Positions 17,252 through 25,717 of a stretch of DNA of 37,707 bases are shown here, one piece after another. A program made the position numbers and the translations under genes. The DNA lies in assembly GCA_027622555.1 (NCBI GenBank), contig JAQBYJ010000054.1, positions 1 to 37,707 on the forward strand. Direction: 5' to 3'. Under the pieces are notes generated by a model that saw nothing but the letters and a program-made list of their open reading frames with translations, was not told where the DNA came from and did not search any database. Each line of letters starts with the position of its first letter. Positions within the stretch are counted from its first letter, which is position 1. Origin of the DNA: Verrucomicrobiota bacterium (lineage in GTDB: Bacteria > Verrucomicrobiota > Verrucomicrobiia > Opitutales > UBA2995).

Positions 17252-17896
17252 ATGTCCATCAAAACCTGTCTCTTTGACCTCGACGGAACTCTGACTGATC
17301 CCAAGCCAGGGATCACTGGATCCATTCAATATGCGCTGAAGAAGCTCGGACAAACCGTGCCGAGCCAGGACGAATTGGAGTCCGCGATCGGCCCTCCTCT
17401 CCTTGAAACTTTTATGCAGTTTATGGGAGGAGATTTAGATGCAGCCAGGCAGGGGGTGCTTTTCTACCGTGAACGTTTTGGCACCATTGGGTTGTTTGAG
17501 AACAGGGTGTACCCGGGCATCCACGACTGTTTGACAAAGTTGAAGGACGCAGGCCACTCACTCTTTGTCGCTACCTCAAAACCACATTATTACGCCAAAC
17601 AAATTGCCACGCACTTTAAGTTCGATCATTTTTTTGGCCACATTCACGGCAGTGAAATGACGGGTGAACGCCAGGATAAGGGCGACTTGATACAATACAT
17701 AATTGAAACTGAAGGCCTCAGAGCAGAGACCACGATAATGATCGGCGATCGCAAGCACGATATTATCGGCGCTAAGAAAAACAATTTAAGAACCATTGGA
17801 GTTACCTATGGATATGGCTCCAGGGAAGAACTGACGACAGCCGAGGCAGACGAGCTTGTGGAAACTCCGGCTGAGATTTCAAAATTACTTTTGTAA
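17252..17896 (+). CDS. HAD-family phosphatase, 5'-nucleotidase/phosphoglycolate phosphatase-like
   Basis: This 214-residue cytoplasmic hydrolase has motif I FDLDGTLTDP with nucleophile D9 and acid D11, motif II in VATSKP, a conserved lysine after the GSEMTGERQDKGD segment, and motif IV IGDRKHDIIGA with the metal-binding aspartates. An alpha-helical cap (about residues 16-85) lies between motifs I and II, as in subclass IA. The whole pattern, including PPLLETF and YGYGSREEL, is that of the HAD_5NT/Gph-like group, which dephosphorylates small phosphates such as nucleotides or phosphoglycolate. The ATG at 17252 is chosen because it places the family's N-terminus correctly; a TTG at 17231 lies only 1 nt after GGAGG. 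It converges with the thioredoxin gene, 19 bp apart. Confidence 0.88.
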   Translation: MSIKTCLFDLDGTLTDPKPGITGSIQYALKKLGQTVPSQDELESAIGPPLLETFMQFMGGDLDAARQGVLFYRERFGTIGLFENRVYPGIHDCLTKLKDAGHSLFVATSKPHYYAKQIATHFKFDHFFGHIHGSEMTGERQDKGDLIQYIIETEGLRAETTIMIGDRKHDIIGAKKNNLRTIGVTYGYGSREELTTAEADELVETPAEISKLLL

Positions 17897-17915
17897 CCCG
17901 CTTTACGGAATAAGC

Positions 17916-18881
17916 CTACTGTGATTCCGAAACAAAAACCAGTCGTGAAAACTTACTTGCTCCTCCCAGCGGAACATTCGATCGGATCCTTACTTTCTCC
18001 AAACCACCTTCCATCGATTCCGTAGAAAACGGTGCATTGCCGATGAGTGATTCGAAACCAGGACTTAAACTAAACTGAGGAACTACGGTAACATCGGTTG
18101 CCTCCGGATTTCGAATAAACTCAAGGACATGGTAATCGACTGAACCGATTGACATAATTTTGTTTACCGGACGAGAGAATGAAGCGGTATCCGAAGCATC
18201 GGTACCAAAAAAGTATTCAAGAACATTGGGAATGCCATCGAAGTCGGGATCGTCCTCTTCGGCACGTTGGTTTTCAGGAAGCTGAAGGCCATTCAGATAA
18301 TCCACAAATCCGGGAACCACCTGGGCGGCCTTAACGGAATTAATGACATTTCGAAACTCGGTGATTGGTGCAGTCAGATCACCATATCCCAAATGAGAGT
18401 ACACCAATTCCCATTGCTCATGACTTGCGGAATTTTTTACGCCATTAATAATGGCGAAGATGGGTTGACCTCCGGATTGAAAGCGGTTGGCGACAGCTCG
18501 ATTAAAGTCATTCAGGACAAATGGGAGTTGATAGAAATTAATAAAATTCTGCGTGGGGCTTTCGGCACCACCTTGAAGGTTGAGGGCAACGTGCATAAAC
18601 TCAACCCCATCTGCATTCCCGTTTCGACTACCGTAATAATCAATCAAGCCAGGACCAATCGCACCGGCTGCAGCTTTGCAGAAAGGACACCAGTAAGCAA
18701 ACCACTCCAGGAAAATCACCTTTCCTTCCAGATCATAAAGACTCACTGGCTGATTAGTTTCGCGATTCGTTAAGGTGAAGTTTTCTACGATATCTCCAAC
18801 CTGATACCGCTGGGCTTCAAGGTTTGAAAACGCGGAGGTCAACAGTGTTGTCAGTAAGAAGTTTTTGATGAATCGAGACAT
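17916..18881 (-). CDS. TlpA-like thioredoxin-fold protein with verrucomicrobial C-terminal domain
   Basis: This 321-residue exported protein has a signal peptide (residues 1-23, ending SNLEA), a redoxin/TlpA domain (about 25-185) with the active site WCPFC (C65, C68), and a C-terminal region from about 205. The C-terminal region opens with DPDFDGIPNVLEYFFGTD, a calcium-type acidic motif common in secreted Verrucomicrobiota proteins. It should carry out thiol-disulfide exchange outside the cytoplasm. It is the last gene of a three-gene operon, 12 bp after the barrel gene, and faces a small lipoprotein with two C-terminal cysteines encoded at the operon's head. That gives a plausible local substrate. 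The C-terminal domain may act in sorting or surface attachment; this is inference. Confidence 0.85.
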   Translation of the reverse strand: MSRFIKNFLLTTLLTSAFSNLEAQRYQVGDIVENFTLTNRETNQPVSLYDLEGKVIFLEWFAYWCPFCKAAAGAIGPGLIDYYGSRNGNADGVEFMHVALNLQGGAESPTQNFINFYQLPFVLNDFNRAVANRFQSGGQPIFAIINGVKNSASHEQWELVYSHLGYGDLTAPITEFRNVINSVKAAQVVPGFVDYLNGLQLPENQRAEEDDPDFDGIPNVLEYFFGTDASDTASFSRPVNKIMSIGSVDYHVLEFIRNPEATDVTVVPQFSLSPGFESLIGNAPFSTESMEGGLEKVRIRSNVPLGGASKFSRLVFVSESQ

Positions 18882-18893
18882 AACAATAGACAG

Positions 18894-20015
18894 TTAGAGG
18901 GATCGACTAACCGCAATTTGGGCAATCGTCCAATCGCGATCGCTGTACAAATTTTGGAAGAAATCGATACCTGGATTGGTTGGCTCATAGTCATTCTCAA
19001 GTGGGGCCGCATAAATCCTCATTGACCACTGATCACCAATCCATCTAACGCCGATGCCAACGCGACTACTCTCCAAGCCGGGTGCAGCGCTCGTGAAGAG
19101 GAGTGCATTTTCAATTTCGCCCGTATCTTCATAATACCAACCGTCGACAAATATATAACATTTATCGGAGGCCTGATACTCCAAGGCGACGCCCCCATAA
19201 AATGCTTCGAACTGAGGATCTTCTTTCGAGCCACCTACATTCCAACGTGAAACCCACTGTTCTCCATGAGCTACATTGATGTTAGCACCGACTCCATATC
19301 GGGTCGACCGATCAGTGGTTTGTGTCACCCTGAATTCAAGAAAGGAGCGAATGTTTTTCGTCAGAATATTCTCAGTCGATAGACTTGCCGCAACCGTATC
19401 TAAAGTGAGCTCACCTCGACGCAGTCCATCAAAATCAATTTCGTAACCCGGTGACACATCATCTCGAAGGGCCGAAATACTGAATTGGGCAAATCCATTG
19501 CCCGGTTGATACTCCCAACGAGTACCAGCCGTTGCATTGATGCCCTTAGGGTCAGCTTCGACATAGTTCTCTGCTCCGGGAAATCCGTACAACTCACTAA
19601 ACTGTTGCCGATAGTATTCATCGAGCCAAACAGATCGATAGTTCGTAAATCCATCGTAAGCCCCGGCTCCTCCCGATAGCCACCAATGGTCACCGAGTTG
19701 TTTCTTTGAATTAAATTGAATGGCAATAATTCTTTCACTCACCGCTTTTTCCTCTCCATTAAAGTCGAAAGCAACCGGTTGATAATCCAATTGATAGTCG
19801 CCGTAAGCCAGACTGATCGAAGATTCCCAATTGTCAGAATTAAAGTCACCTATCCAGCTTAGTTGTTTCAGCGTTATGTCGTCCGAATCAACCCACTCCA
19901 ACCCGCTATCCCAATTTGCCACTTCAATCGAATAAGCTACCCGGAACATAAACAGGATTTGGATAAAACCCAAGGCGGGAGAATTCATCCCTAGAAATTT
20001 AATTGACGCTCTCAT
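18894..20015 (-). CDS. Predicted outer-membrane beta-barrel protein of a lipoprotein/thioredoxin operon
   Basis: I do not recognise this 373-residue protein with certainty. It has a possible signal peptide (hydrophobic about 14-30) and then alternating amphipathic strands rich in aromatic residues (WESSISLAYGDYQLDY, WWLSGGAGAYDGF, SRVGIGVRWIGDQWSMRIYA), ending IAQIAVSRSL. That is the texture of an outer-membrane barrel of about 12-16 strands. In other bacteria a DUF4266 lipoprotein gene is typically followed by a DUF3570 barrel; this protein occupies that position but lacks motifs I can match to DUF3570. It begins 3 bp after the lipoprotein stop and ends 12 bp before the thioredoxin gene, so the three are almost certainly co-transcribed. 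Transport of, or interaction with, the lipoprotein is a reasonable guess. Confidence 0.65.
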   Translation of the reverse strand: MRASIKFLGMNSPALGFIQILFMFRVAYSIEVANWDSGLEWVDSDDITLKQLSWIGDFNSDNWESSISLAYGDYQLDYQPVAFDFNGEEKAVSERIIAIQFNSKKQLGDHWWLSGGAGAYDGFTNYRSVWLDEYYRQQFSELYGFPGAENYVEADPKGINATAGTRWEYQPGNGFAQFSISALRDDVSPGYEIDFDGLRRGELTLDTVAASLSTENILTKNIRSFLEFRVTQTTDRSTRYGVGANINVAHGEQWVSRWNVGGSKEDPQFEAFYGGVALEYQASDKCYIFVDGWYYEDTGEIENALLFTSAAPGLESSRVGIGVRWIGDQWSMRIYAAPLENDYEPTNPGIDFFQNLYSDRDWTIAQIAVSRSL

Positions 20016-20018
20016 CGC

Positions 20019-20258
20019 CTATCGACATGCCGTGCAACCAGCCGCAGCGGCTCCTCCGGAAACAGCACTGCCCGGCTCAATTTGAGGCAATAGATTAACC
20101 CGGTCTCCTTCCACCATGGAATCTGAACGAGTCATCCCGACTTTTGAGACAAGAGCTTGCTCGTAAACAGGGACATTCGTGCACCCCACTGCTGCAAAAA
20201 TTCCCGGTATTATGAGAACTAAACAAATGCGACAAAGGTAGTTGGAAGGCTTAATCAT
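20019..20258 (-). CDS. Small DUF4266-like lipoprotein with C-terminal CxxC
   Basis: This 79-residue protein has a lipoprotein signal (hydrophobic about 9-24) with the lipidated cysteine C26 in AAVGC. The position -3 residue is alanine, which is atypical. The mature part is about 54 residues: NVPVYEQALVSKVGM, a polar linker, then SGGAAAAGCTACR with C75 and C78 at the very end. The layout (VxxYE start, conserved methionine, glycine-rich tail, terminal cysteine pair) fits the DUF4266 family, whose members usually end GGGCGCN. The terminal pair could bind metal or be oxidised and reduced by the thioredoxin-like protein encoded two genes downstream. It heads the operon. No function is established for the family that I can cite. 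Confidence 0.7.
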   Translation of the reverse strand: MIKPSNYLCRICLVLIIPGIFAAVGCTNVPVYEQALVSKVGMTRSDSMVEGDRVNLLPQIEPGSAVSGGAAAAGCTACR

Positions 20259-20392
20259 CTAAAAGAAAATGCAGGTCTTAAACATAGACGCTTTGTGAAT
20301 GGTATTATTCCAAACCTGAATAACAGATTGAGTTAAGAGAATTCTTCTTAGAAACTGATGCCAGTACTATCCGTATCGGAAAAGTTGGTGAG

Positions 20393-20764
20393 CTAAACGT
20401 GCTGATCTACCAAAACTGGATTACCATCCGGGTCGATTACTATGAAACTAGCCGGGCCTATAGAACTCTCATCCGCCTCGCTCATGAGACTCACCCCTTC
20501 AGATTTTAGTTTCTTCTGAAGGTCCCGAACATCCGTAAACGCTTCGAGCTGTTTTGCAGACTGATCCCAGCCCGGATTGAAGGTCAGCATATTTTTTTCA
20601 AACATCCCTTGAAAAAGACCTATCACATGATCCCCATTCTTTAGAATCAGCCAGCCCTGAGAAATATCACCGCCGAATTCCTCGAATCCCAACTTTCCAT
20701 AAAACTCCTTGGAGGCTTCTATATCCTTCACCACCAAACTAATTGAAAATGCACCCAGTTCCAT
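20393..20764 (-). CDS. VOC-superfamily (glyoxalase/bleomycin-resistance fold) protein
   Basis: This 123-residue protein is a single VOC module pair: SISLVVKDIEASKEFYGKLG opens the first beta-alpha-beta-beta-beta unit, and FIVIDPDGNPVLVDQH closes the second. VOC proteins are metal-dependent enzymes or binding proteins of varied function. The usual first-strand histidine is replaced by a serine, so a classic metal site is uncertain. The ATG at 20764 (MELGAFSISL) is used because it starts at the first strand; an upstream in-frame ATG adds 18 unconserved residues. It stands alone between the lipoprotein operon and a divergent small gene. Confidence 0.8.
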   Translation of the reverse strand: MELGAFSISLVVKDIEASKEFYGKLGFEEFGGDISQGWLILKNGDHVIGLFQGMFEKNMLTFNPGWDQSAKQLEAFTDVRDLQKKLKSEGVSLMSEADESSIGPASFIVIDPDGNPVLVDQHV

Positions 20765-21026
20765 AATCTGCTTTTTTCTAATGATTTGGACGAAGAACTG
20801 CCCTAAGCGCAAGCCCAAGCCAAGGCTACCGGTTAATAACCAAGAGCGTGATTTGGTCTACAGCCCAGGAACAAAGTATTTGATCTCTACCCTGATAGGG
20901 TGGACTACTTCCTCTTTCGTGTTTGCTCATTTTTTTTACCGTGAGAACAATCGTATCCGAATAGCAATGAATCCAAATTCAAACAATAAACCTGGCCAAT
21001 ATTATTAAGAACAAGGCACCAGAAAG

Positions 21027-21356
21027 ATGACTTCCTATCACGTATACTTCACGGCAAAAGATGGAGTGACCGATCAGGAATTGCTTACGCAGGTGCATCA
21101 ATTCATGGAAGGTCAGATCTGCGATAATCATGCGGTATCTTACCGCGTGCTACGAATGACCAACAAGGCCAGCTTTGTGGATCTACCTGATTACCAGCTG
21201 ATCGTGGATTATCGATCAGAAGAAGATCTGCAGCTTGGCATGAGAAACATGAAGGAGAACTATCGGAAGGAGCCTCATGCCTCTCTCATGAAGATGGTAT
21301 CTACATTTCGAGTTGCGTTTTCCACGGACGAAACAGGGCCGGAGGCGCATCAGTAA
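21027..21356 (+). CDS. DUF6614-like small protein
   Basis: This 109-residue cytoplasmic protein starts MTSYHVYFTAKDGVTDQELL and continues with a regular beta-alpha-beta pattern (YQLIVDYRSEEDLQLGM). It resembles the DUF6614 family of about 100-residue proteins, which look like a dimeric alpha-beta barrel fold. No catalytic residues or function are known to me. AGAAAG lies directly before the ATG, a weak ribosome-binding site. The 200 bp upstream hold no gene. Confidence 0.65.
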   Translation: MTSYHVYFTAKDGVTDQELLTQVHQFMEGQICDNHAVSYRVLRMTNKASFVDLPDYQLIVDYRSEEDLQLGMRNMKENYRKEPHASLMKMVSTFRVAFSTDETGPEAHQ

Positions 21357-21423
21357 AAATTTTAGCAATAGGTAACATCCCAGTCGATGAATTAAACCAG
21401 GTAGTTGGAGAAATGAAAATCAT

Positions 21424-21518
21424 AACCACGGAGATCACGAAAGCACGGTGTAGAAGTGAAATTGGTTATTTCCGCAATTCCTCTGTGTCCTCCGCGTCCT
21501 CGAGCGAAGCGGGTGGTT
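21424..21518. repeat. PVC-type dispersed repeat with inverted ends
   Basis: AACCACGGAGATCACGAAAG opens the segment and GGGTGGTT closes it, with CTCTGTGTCCTCCGCGTCCT between. AACCAC and GTGGTT are inverted. The segment resembles the short CACGGAG-type motifs often found between genes in PVC genomes. The rest of the 21357-21664 gap shows nothing recognisable. Confidence 0.35.
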
Positions 21519-21664
21519 GAAAAAGAAAAGAGAATAATGAATCATGGAGTACGGAATAATCGTACAGGATCAGTCCTACGGAGAAGTCAAAAAATCTATC
21601 TCTACAACCAGACGAACTACCCAATCAGCGAAAATGCGTATAAGACTGAGGTTGGAAGCCATTG

Positions 21665-22651
21665 CTACTCTGGGGCGAGAAGGTAGCTCTTGATGAATGC
21701 CATATCGGCTGGGGATAATCTTCGTTGAACGACAGCCAGGTTGTTTTCCACTTGTTGGGCATTTCGGAAACCGGGAATGACGCTGCAGACCTGGGGAAAA
21801 TTTAGAACGAAGCGAAGAGCGACGGCTGCTAAATCTGGTATTGTGTCGCCGAAGCGTTTCTTGAGTTCGGTGAGTTTCGGCTGAAGTGAAGACAGGTTTT
21901 CTTTACTAAATTTCAGGGCACCTTGGCGGTGATCACCGGCCTCAAATTGAGGAGGATTATCCGGATCGAATTTATCGAGCAAAATCCCCTGGTTGAGAGG
22001 ACTGAATGCGACGAAAGAAAGTTCATTTGCCGATAGCAGTTTACCGACAGGACCATTCGGTTCGATGAACTGCGTATCCATGGCATGCGCCCAACTTTGT
22101 AATACAGTGGGTTGAACGACGGGAACCGCAGCCTTGAAATGGGCGGCTGTATAGGCTGACTGGCCTTTGAGCCTCACCTTGCCCTCCTCGACCAGCGAAT
22201 TGAGCGTTTCCGCAGCTTCAGACAGATACTGATTCTTCTTACAAAAATTCCCGTGATGGAGGTAATAGATGTCGATATAATCGCGGTTTAAATTCCGAAG
22301 CGACTGCTCACATTGATGACGAATATTCAAAGGATCGTATGCATGAGCAAAGGTCCCACGATTGTGCCCCACTTTTGTCGCGATAATAAAGTCTTCCGAT
22401 TTTAAACCGAGACGTCGAAGGATGCGTGCGAGCATCTGTTCAGCACGGCCATTCCCATAAACATCGGCATTATCGAAGTGATTTACGCCATTATCGACAG
22501 CCAATTTTATAGCCTGGAATATTTCCGCCTCATCGACATTAGCCCAGCCTGTCGCTTTGCCTTCTATAAAGTTCAATCCACCCATGGTCCAACAACCGAG
22601 ACTCATTTCTGAGACTTTGACGTCCGATTTCCCCAGGTTCCGATATTCCAT
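21665..22651 (-). CDS. Aldo/keto reductase
   Basis: This 328-residue NADPH-type oxidoreductase of the AKR superfamily folds as a TIM barrel. It has the opening MEYRNLGKSDVKVSEMSLGC, the catalytic aspartate and tyrosine in FDNADVYGNG, lysine in IATKVGH, and histidine in YYLHHG. The C-terminal cofactor region includes VIPGFRNAQQVENN. Substrates of the family are sugars, aldehydes and ketones; near the sugar-acid genes a role in sugar oxidation or reduction is plausible but unproven. The start is the ATG at 22651 at the family's usual N-terminus; the longer frame back to 22729 would add 26 unconserved residues. It is divergent from the BtuB-like receptor gene. Confidence 0.88.
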   Translation of the reverse strand: MEYRNLGKSDVKVSEMSLGCWTMGGLNFIEGKATGWANVDEAEIFQAIKLAVDNGVNHFDNADVYGNGRAEQMLARILRRLGLKSEDFIIATKVGHNRGTFAHAYDPLNIRHQCEQSLRNLNRDYIDIYYLHHGNFCKKNQYLSEAAETLNSLVEEGKVRLKGQSAYTAAHFKAAVPVVQPTVLQSWAHAMDTQFIEPNGPVGKLLSANELSFVAFSPLNQGILLDKFDPDNPPQFEAGDHRQGALKFSKENLSSLQPKLTELKKRFGDTIPDLAAVALRFVLNFPQVCSVIPGFRNAQQVENNLAVVQRRLSPADMAFIKSYLLAPE

Positions 22652-22775
22652 AGTTTTCACAAAATCACCGCCATGGCTCTTTGGCGGATTTGAAAAATAC
22701 ATTGATAGATGCCTACTTTTTGTAAACATCCTTCCTTCCCGAAAGGATTCGCGCTGAACGGTGAATCTTGACCCT

Positions 22776-24890
22776 ATGAACGCACTAAAATTTTCCTTAC
22801 CACATTCGACTTCATTTCACCGACTGCAACGAATTGGATTTTTTCTCAGCCTCAGCGTGATGGTATCCTTCACTTCGAGGGCAGACGAAGAGACCGTTAA
22901 CCTGGCACTGATGGAAATCATAGCCGACCGGGCTTTCGAATCTTCCCTGGCCATTCCGGCGGACGTGATGTTGGGAGAAATGGATACTTCGCTGTCTCTG
23001 GACCAGGCTTTAAGGAAATTGTCTTCTGTAGATACCTTTCGGTCGATAGATTCATTTACAGCGCATCCTACAACTCAAGGTGTTCGCTTTCGACACACCG
23101 CTACAAACGCTACCTCAAGAGCGCTTTTACTGGTGGACAGCGTCCCGCAAAATGATCCTTTTGGTGGCTGGATTTACTGGAACAAACTTCCTTCAGAAAG
23201 CATCAGCTCTTTGGAAACTTTTACCGTTGGTTCGGTGCCAGCATGGGGAAATTATAGTTCAGGTGGAGCGATTCAGATAACCACCAAGTCGCCGATGCTG
23301 GACCAGTCTCGCTACTCCGTTCAAGGCGGCTCATTCGGTACCGTAAAGGCTTCGCTACTGCACAACACTGCACTTTCAGAAAACACGGGGATATCAGTGG
23401 AGGGTCGTTTGTTCAGTTCGGACGGCTACACAGTAGTAAACCGTGAACAGCGAGGCCTGGTCGATATAGACTCGGAATCGGAGTACGAGTATTTTCGAAT
23501 TCAACTCGCTCACCAAATAAATGACGACTGGCAATGGGCACTCACCGGTCAGTATTTCGATGAGGAACGACTAAACGGAACGGCACTCTCTCCCAACTCG
23601 ACCAGCGCAACGGACCTATCCTGGACGCTAACCAAAGATGCAGGCGCTGGACCCGGATTCAACTTTGTGGCTTTTTACCAGGATCGGGATTTCAAAAATA
23701 TATTTACTTCGGTTGCTGAGGATCGTGCCTCCGAACTTGCCGTGCTGGACCAATACGCTGTACCGGCCGAAGCCATTGGAGGTCAGGCCACGTTTTTCTG
23801 GGAAGGCAGTGGTTATTTGAACTTCCTGGCTGGAGCAGATTTCCGGGAATCCACTGGAAGCGCCAATGAACTAACCCGGAACCTCGGGTCTGGCTTTACG
23901 CGAGAACGGCAGGAAGGCGGAGAGCAGTCATTTGTTGGCGGATTTTTTACGGCCCAAACACAACTGGATGAAAATAGTAGTCTGGAAGGAACCTTGAGAT
24001 TGGATCATTGGAAACAGAGTGATGGGTTTCGAAAGGAGTTTAACCTGGAAACCGGTGCGCAAACCAGAGACACGCTTTACCCCTATCGGTCAGGTGAGGT
24101 GGTTTCATTCAATGGTAGATATACCCGAAAACTGGATACCAACTGGAGCTTCGGTGCACTGGTATTTCAAGGATTCAGAATCCCTACCCTCAATGAACTG
24201 TATCGTCCATTCCGCGTCAGAAACGATATCACCGAATCGAATCCCGACCTGAAGGAGGAACGGACAACCGGAGGTGAATTAAGCATCAACTACCAGGACG
24301 AATCCAACACCTTTCAACTGTCCGTTTTTCACTATTCAATGGATGACATGGTAACCAATGCTTTCCTGCACGATAATGTTGGGTTCGATTCACTCTGTGG
24401 ATTTGTTCCCGGAGGAGGTTCTTGCAATCAACGGATCAACATCGAGGACAGTGAAGTTCAGGGCTTCGAAGCAGCATGGCAGTGGGATCCAGGAAAAGAC
24501 CTCGTTTTTCTGCTAAACTACACCTTCGCCGATACGGAGTTCAGAAACTCCACCATTTTGCAAGCCATCGAAGGAAACAGTTTTCCTTTATCGCCGAAGC
24601 ATAAGCTAAACTCCCAATTAATTTGGCAATTTAACGAAAGCCTGAACTTTGTCGGTCAAGCACAGTACCGAAGCAATCACTACGATAATGAACTGAATAC
24701 CCGCAAACTCGATAGCTCGGTTGTAGTCGGTGTAGGTATGCACTTTCAGGCTCCTGATCAGCCTTGGGGATTCCGCGTGCAGGTGGACAATCTGTTCGAC
24801 GAAGCGGTAACAACCGCCATCGCAAGCTCTGGTATTATGACACAATCTGCTCCACGCAATGCATGGATCAGTGTGAGTTATCGCAAGTAG
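22776..24890 (+). CDS. TonB-dependent receptor, BtuB/siderophore-size
   Basis: This outer-membrane receptor of about 704 residues is shorter than the other receptor and of a different type. It has a signal peptide (core about 24-33, ending SFTSRA), a divergent plug (about 60-170, ending SSGGAIQITTKSP, where the usual G-G-A-I-x-I-x-T motif is clear) and a 22-strand-size barrel. Barrel landmarks include FQGFRIPTLNELYRPFR, NPDLKEERTTGGELSINYQ and the C-terminal VDNLFDEAV then WISVSYRK. The FRxPTxNELY and NPxLxPE-like motifs place it with cobalamin, iron-chelate and similar receptors. No riboswitch, FecCD or TonB gene is nearby, so the ligand stays open. The extracellular loop containing CGFVPGGGSC has a cysteine pair. 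The ATG at 22776 is preferred; a GTG at 22761 is in frame. Confidence 0.88.
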   Translation: MNALKFSLPHSTSFHRLQRIGFFLSLSVMVSFTSRADEETVNLALMEIIADRAFESSLAIPADVMLGEMDTSLSLDQALRKLSSVDTFRSIDSFTAHPTTQGVRFRHTATNATSRALLLVDSVPQNDPFGGWIYWNKLPSESISSLETFTVGSVPAWGNYSSGGAIQITTKSPMLDQSRYSVQGGSFGTVKASLLHNTALSENTGISVEGRLFSSDGYTVVNREQRGLVDIDSESEYEYFRIQLAHQINDDWQWALTGQYFDEERLNGTALSPNSTSATDLSWTLTKDAGAGPGFNFVAFYQDRDFKNIFTSVAEDRASELAVLDQYAVPAEAIGGQATFFWEGSGYLNFLAGADFRESTGSANELTRNLGSGFTRERQEGGEQSFVGGFFTAQTQLDENSSLEGTLRLDHWKQSDGFRKEFNLETGAQTRDTLYPYRSGEVVSFNGRYTRKLDTNWSFGALVFQGFRIPTLNELYRPFRVRNDITESNPDLKEERTTGGELSINYQDESNTFQLSVFHYSMDDMVTNAFLHDNVGFDSLCGFVPGGGSCNQRINIEDSEVQGFEAAWQWDPGKDLVFLLNYTFADTEFRNSTILQAIEGNSFPLSPKHKLNSQLIWQFNESLNFVGQAQYRSNHYDNELNTRKLDSSVVVGVGMHFQAPDQPWGFRVQVDNLFDEAVTTAIASSGIMTQSAPRNAWISVSYRK

Positions 24891-24960
24891 TCCGGGATTC
24901 ACCAGAGCCTTTTGTAATAAGAGTCAGGCAGGACGATTTTGCAAAAACTGCCTAAACATA

Positions 24961-24992
24961 GACGATTCGCTTGGCGATCGAGACGTACCCAC
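24961..24992. repeat. Dispersed palindromic repeat, copy B
   Basis: GACGATTCGCTTGGCGATCG then AGACGTACCCACA. It is the same family as 4341-4372 and 30882-30911, here between the convergent receptor and rhamnose mutarotase genes. A weak AGGCAG/CTGCCT inverted repeat (24926-24953) precedes it. Confidence 0.5.
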
Positions 24993-25023
24993 AATCAAGC
25001 AAGGCAACCTAATCCGAAAACGT

Positions 25024-25338
25024 TCAGTCAATGTGAAAGACTTCCGGTAGTTCCCGAGCGACGGGACTGTTGTCCGGATTGGTAAGCATGAGATCTTTCA
25101 TATAAGCCCACCACTTTTGACAAATCTCGGTTTCCGCGATGGAGGCCCACAGCTCTTCCGATTGGACCTCGGTGTAGCCAAAAAGTTGATTCGTCTCAGG
25201 ATGAAGAAAGATCGAATAATTCGAAACACCCTTACGTTTGAGCACTGCTTCCAGTTCCGGCCAAATCGGTCTGTGGCGGCGCTCATACTCTTCTTCCTGT
25301 CCGGGAATGAGTGACATGACAAAGGCTTTTCTAATCAT
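25024..25338 (-). CDS. rhaM: L-rhamnose mutarotase
   Basis: This 104-residue cytoplasmic enzyme interconverts the alpha and beta anomers of L-rhamnose, speeding entry into catabolism. It shows the full family pattern: [12 protein letters not shown] with the catalytic histidine H22, [16 protein letters not shown], and the WWAYMKDLM tryptophan pair near residues 76-77. Length matches RhaM/RhaU (about 104). The ATG at 25338 starts exactly at the family N-terminus; a TTG five codons upstream is not needed. No rhamnose isomerase, kinase or aldolase of the phosphorylated pathway is in the window, while the divergent genes at 25.7-27.3 kb fit the non-phosphorylated route. Confidence 0.92.
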   Translation of the reverse strand: MIRKAFVMSLIPGQEEEYERRHRPIWPELEAVLKRKGVSNYSIFLHPETNQLFGYTEVQSEELWASIAETEICQKWWAYMKDLMLTNPDNSPVARELPEVFHID

Positions 25339-25510
25339 AAATTTATCTGGCAATATTTAATTTGGAAGATGGAGGGCTTCCGAGAAAACATCGACCTTTT
25401 TTCTGTTCCATGGAGAAATAATACACAGAAGAAGATTTCGAAAATGGTCGAAACGAGATATGTCGATCCATTTCGTGTTATTTTCCGTTTCGTACTTTCG
25501 AAGGTTCACA

Positions 25511-25581
25511 ATTCGGCAGCGAGCTACCTCCTACATTTCGACTTCAAGCTCACGGATATGGGAGGTAGTTTGCTGCCGATT
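25511..25581. repeat. Inverted repeat (REP-like) between rhaM and the SDR gene
   Basis: The arms 25511-25536 and 25558-25581 pair over about 22 positions: CGGCAGCGAGCTACCTCC against GGAGGTAGTTTGCTGCCG, with two mismatches and a 21-nt loop. It lies in the 380-bp gap between divergent genes. The rest of the gap (25339-25510 and 25582-25717) shows no gene and no convincing promoter. Confidence 0.6.
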
Positions 25582-25717
25582 CCATATTCTAGTCTCTTTT
25601 GGCAACTATAGAAATTACACACAATCCTACTTCGAGGGGGATTTCGGGTTTGACCCATGCAATGCTCTCTAATGAAGTCGGACACTAAAATTCCCTGAAA
25701 TTATCCCTGATACAAAA

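Noticed and set aside
16902-17252. A 116-codon minus-strand open frame with a hydrophobic start
   Set aside because: It overlaps the HAD gene start and its sequence derives from dispersed repeat motifs.
22652-22775. Cobalamin riboswitch for the BtuB-like receptor
   Set aside because: The gap to the divergent reductase gene is only about 120 bp and shows no B12-box-like sequence or stable fold.
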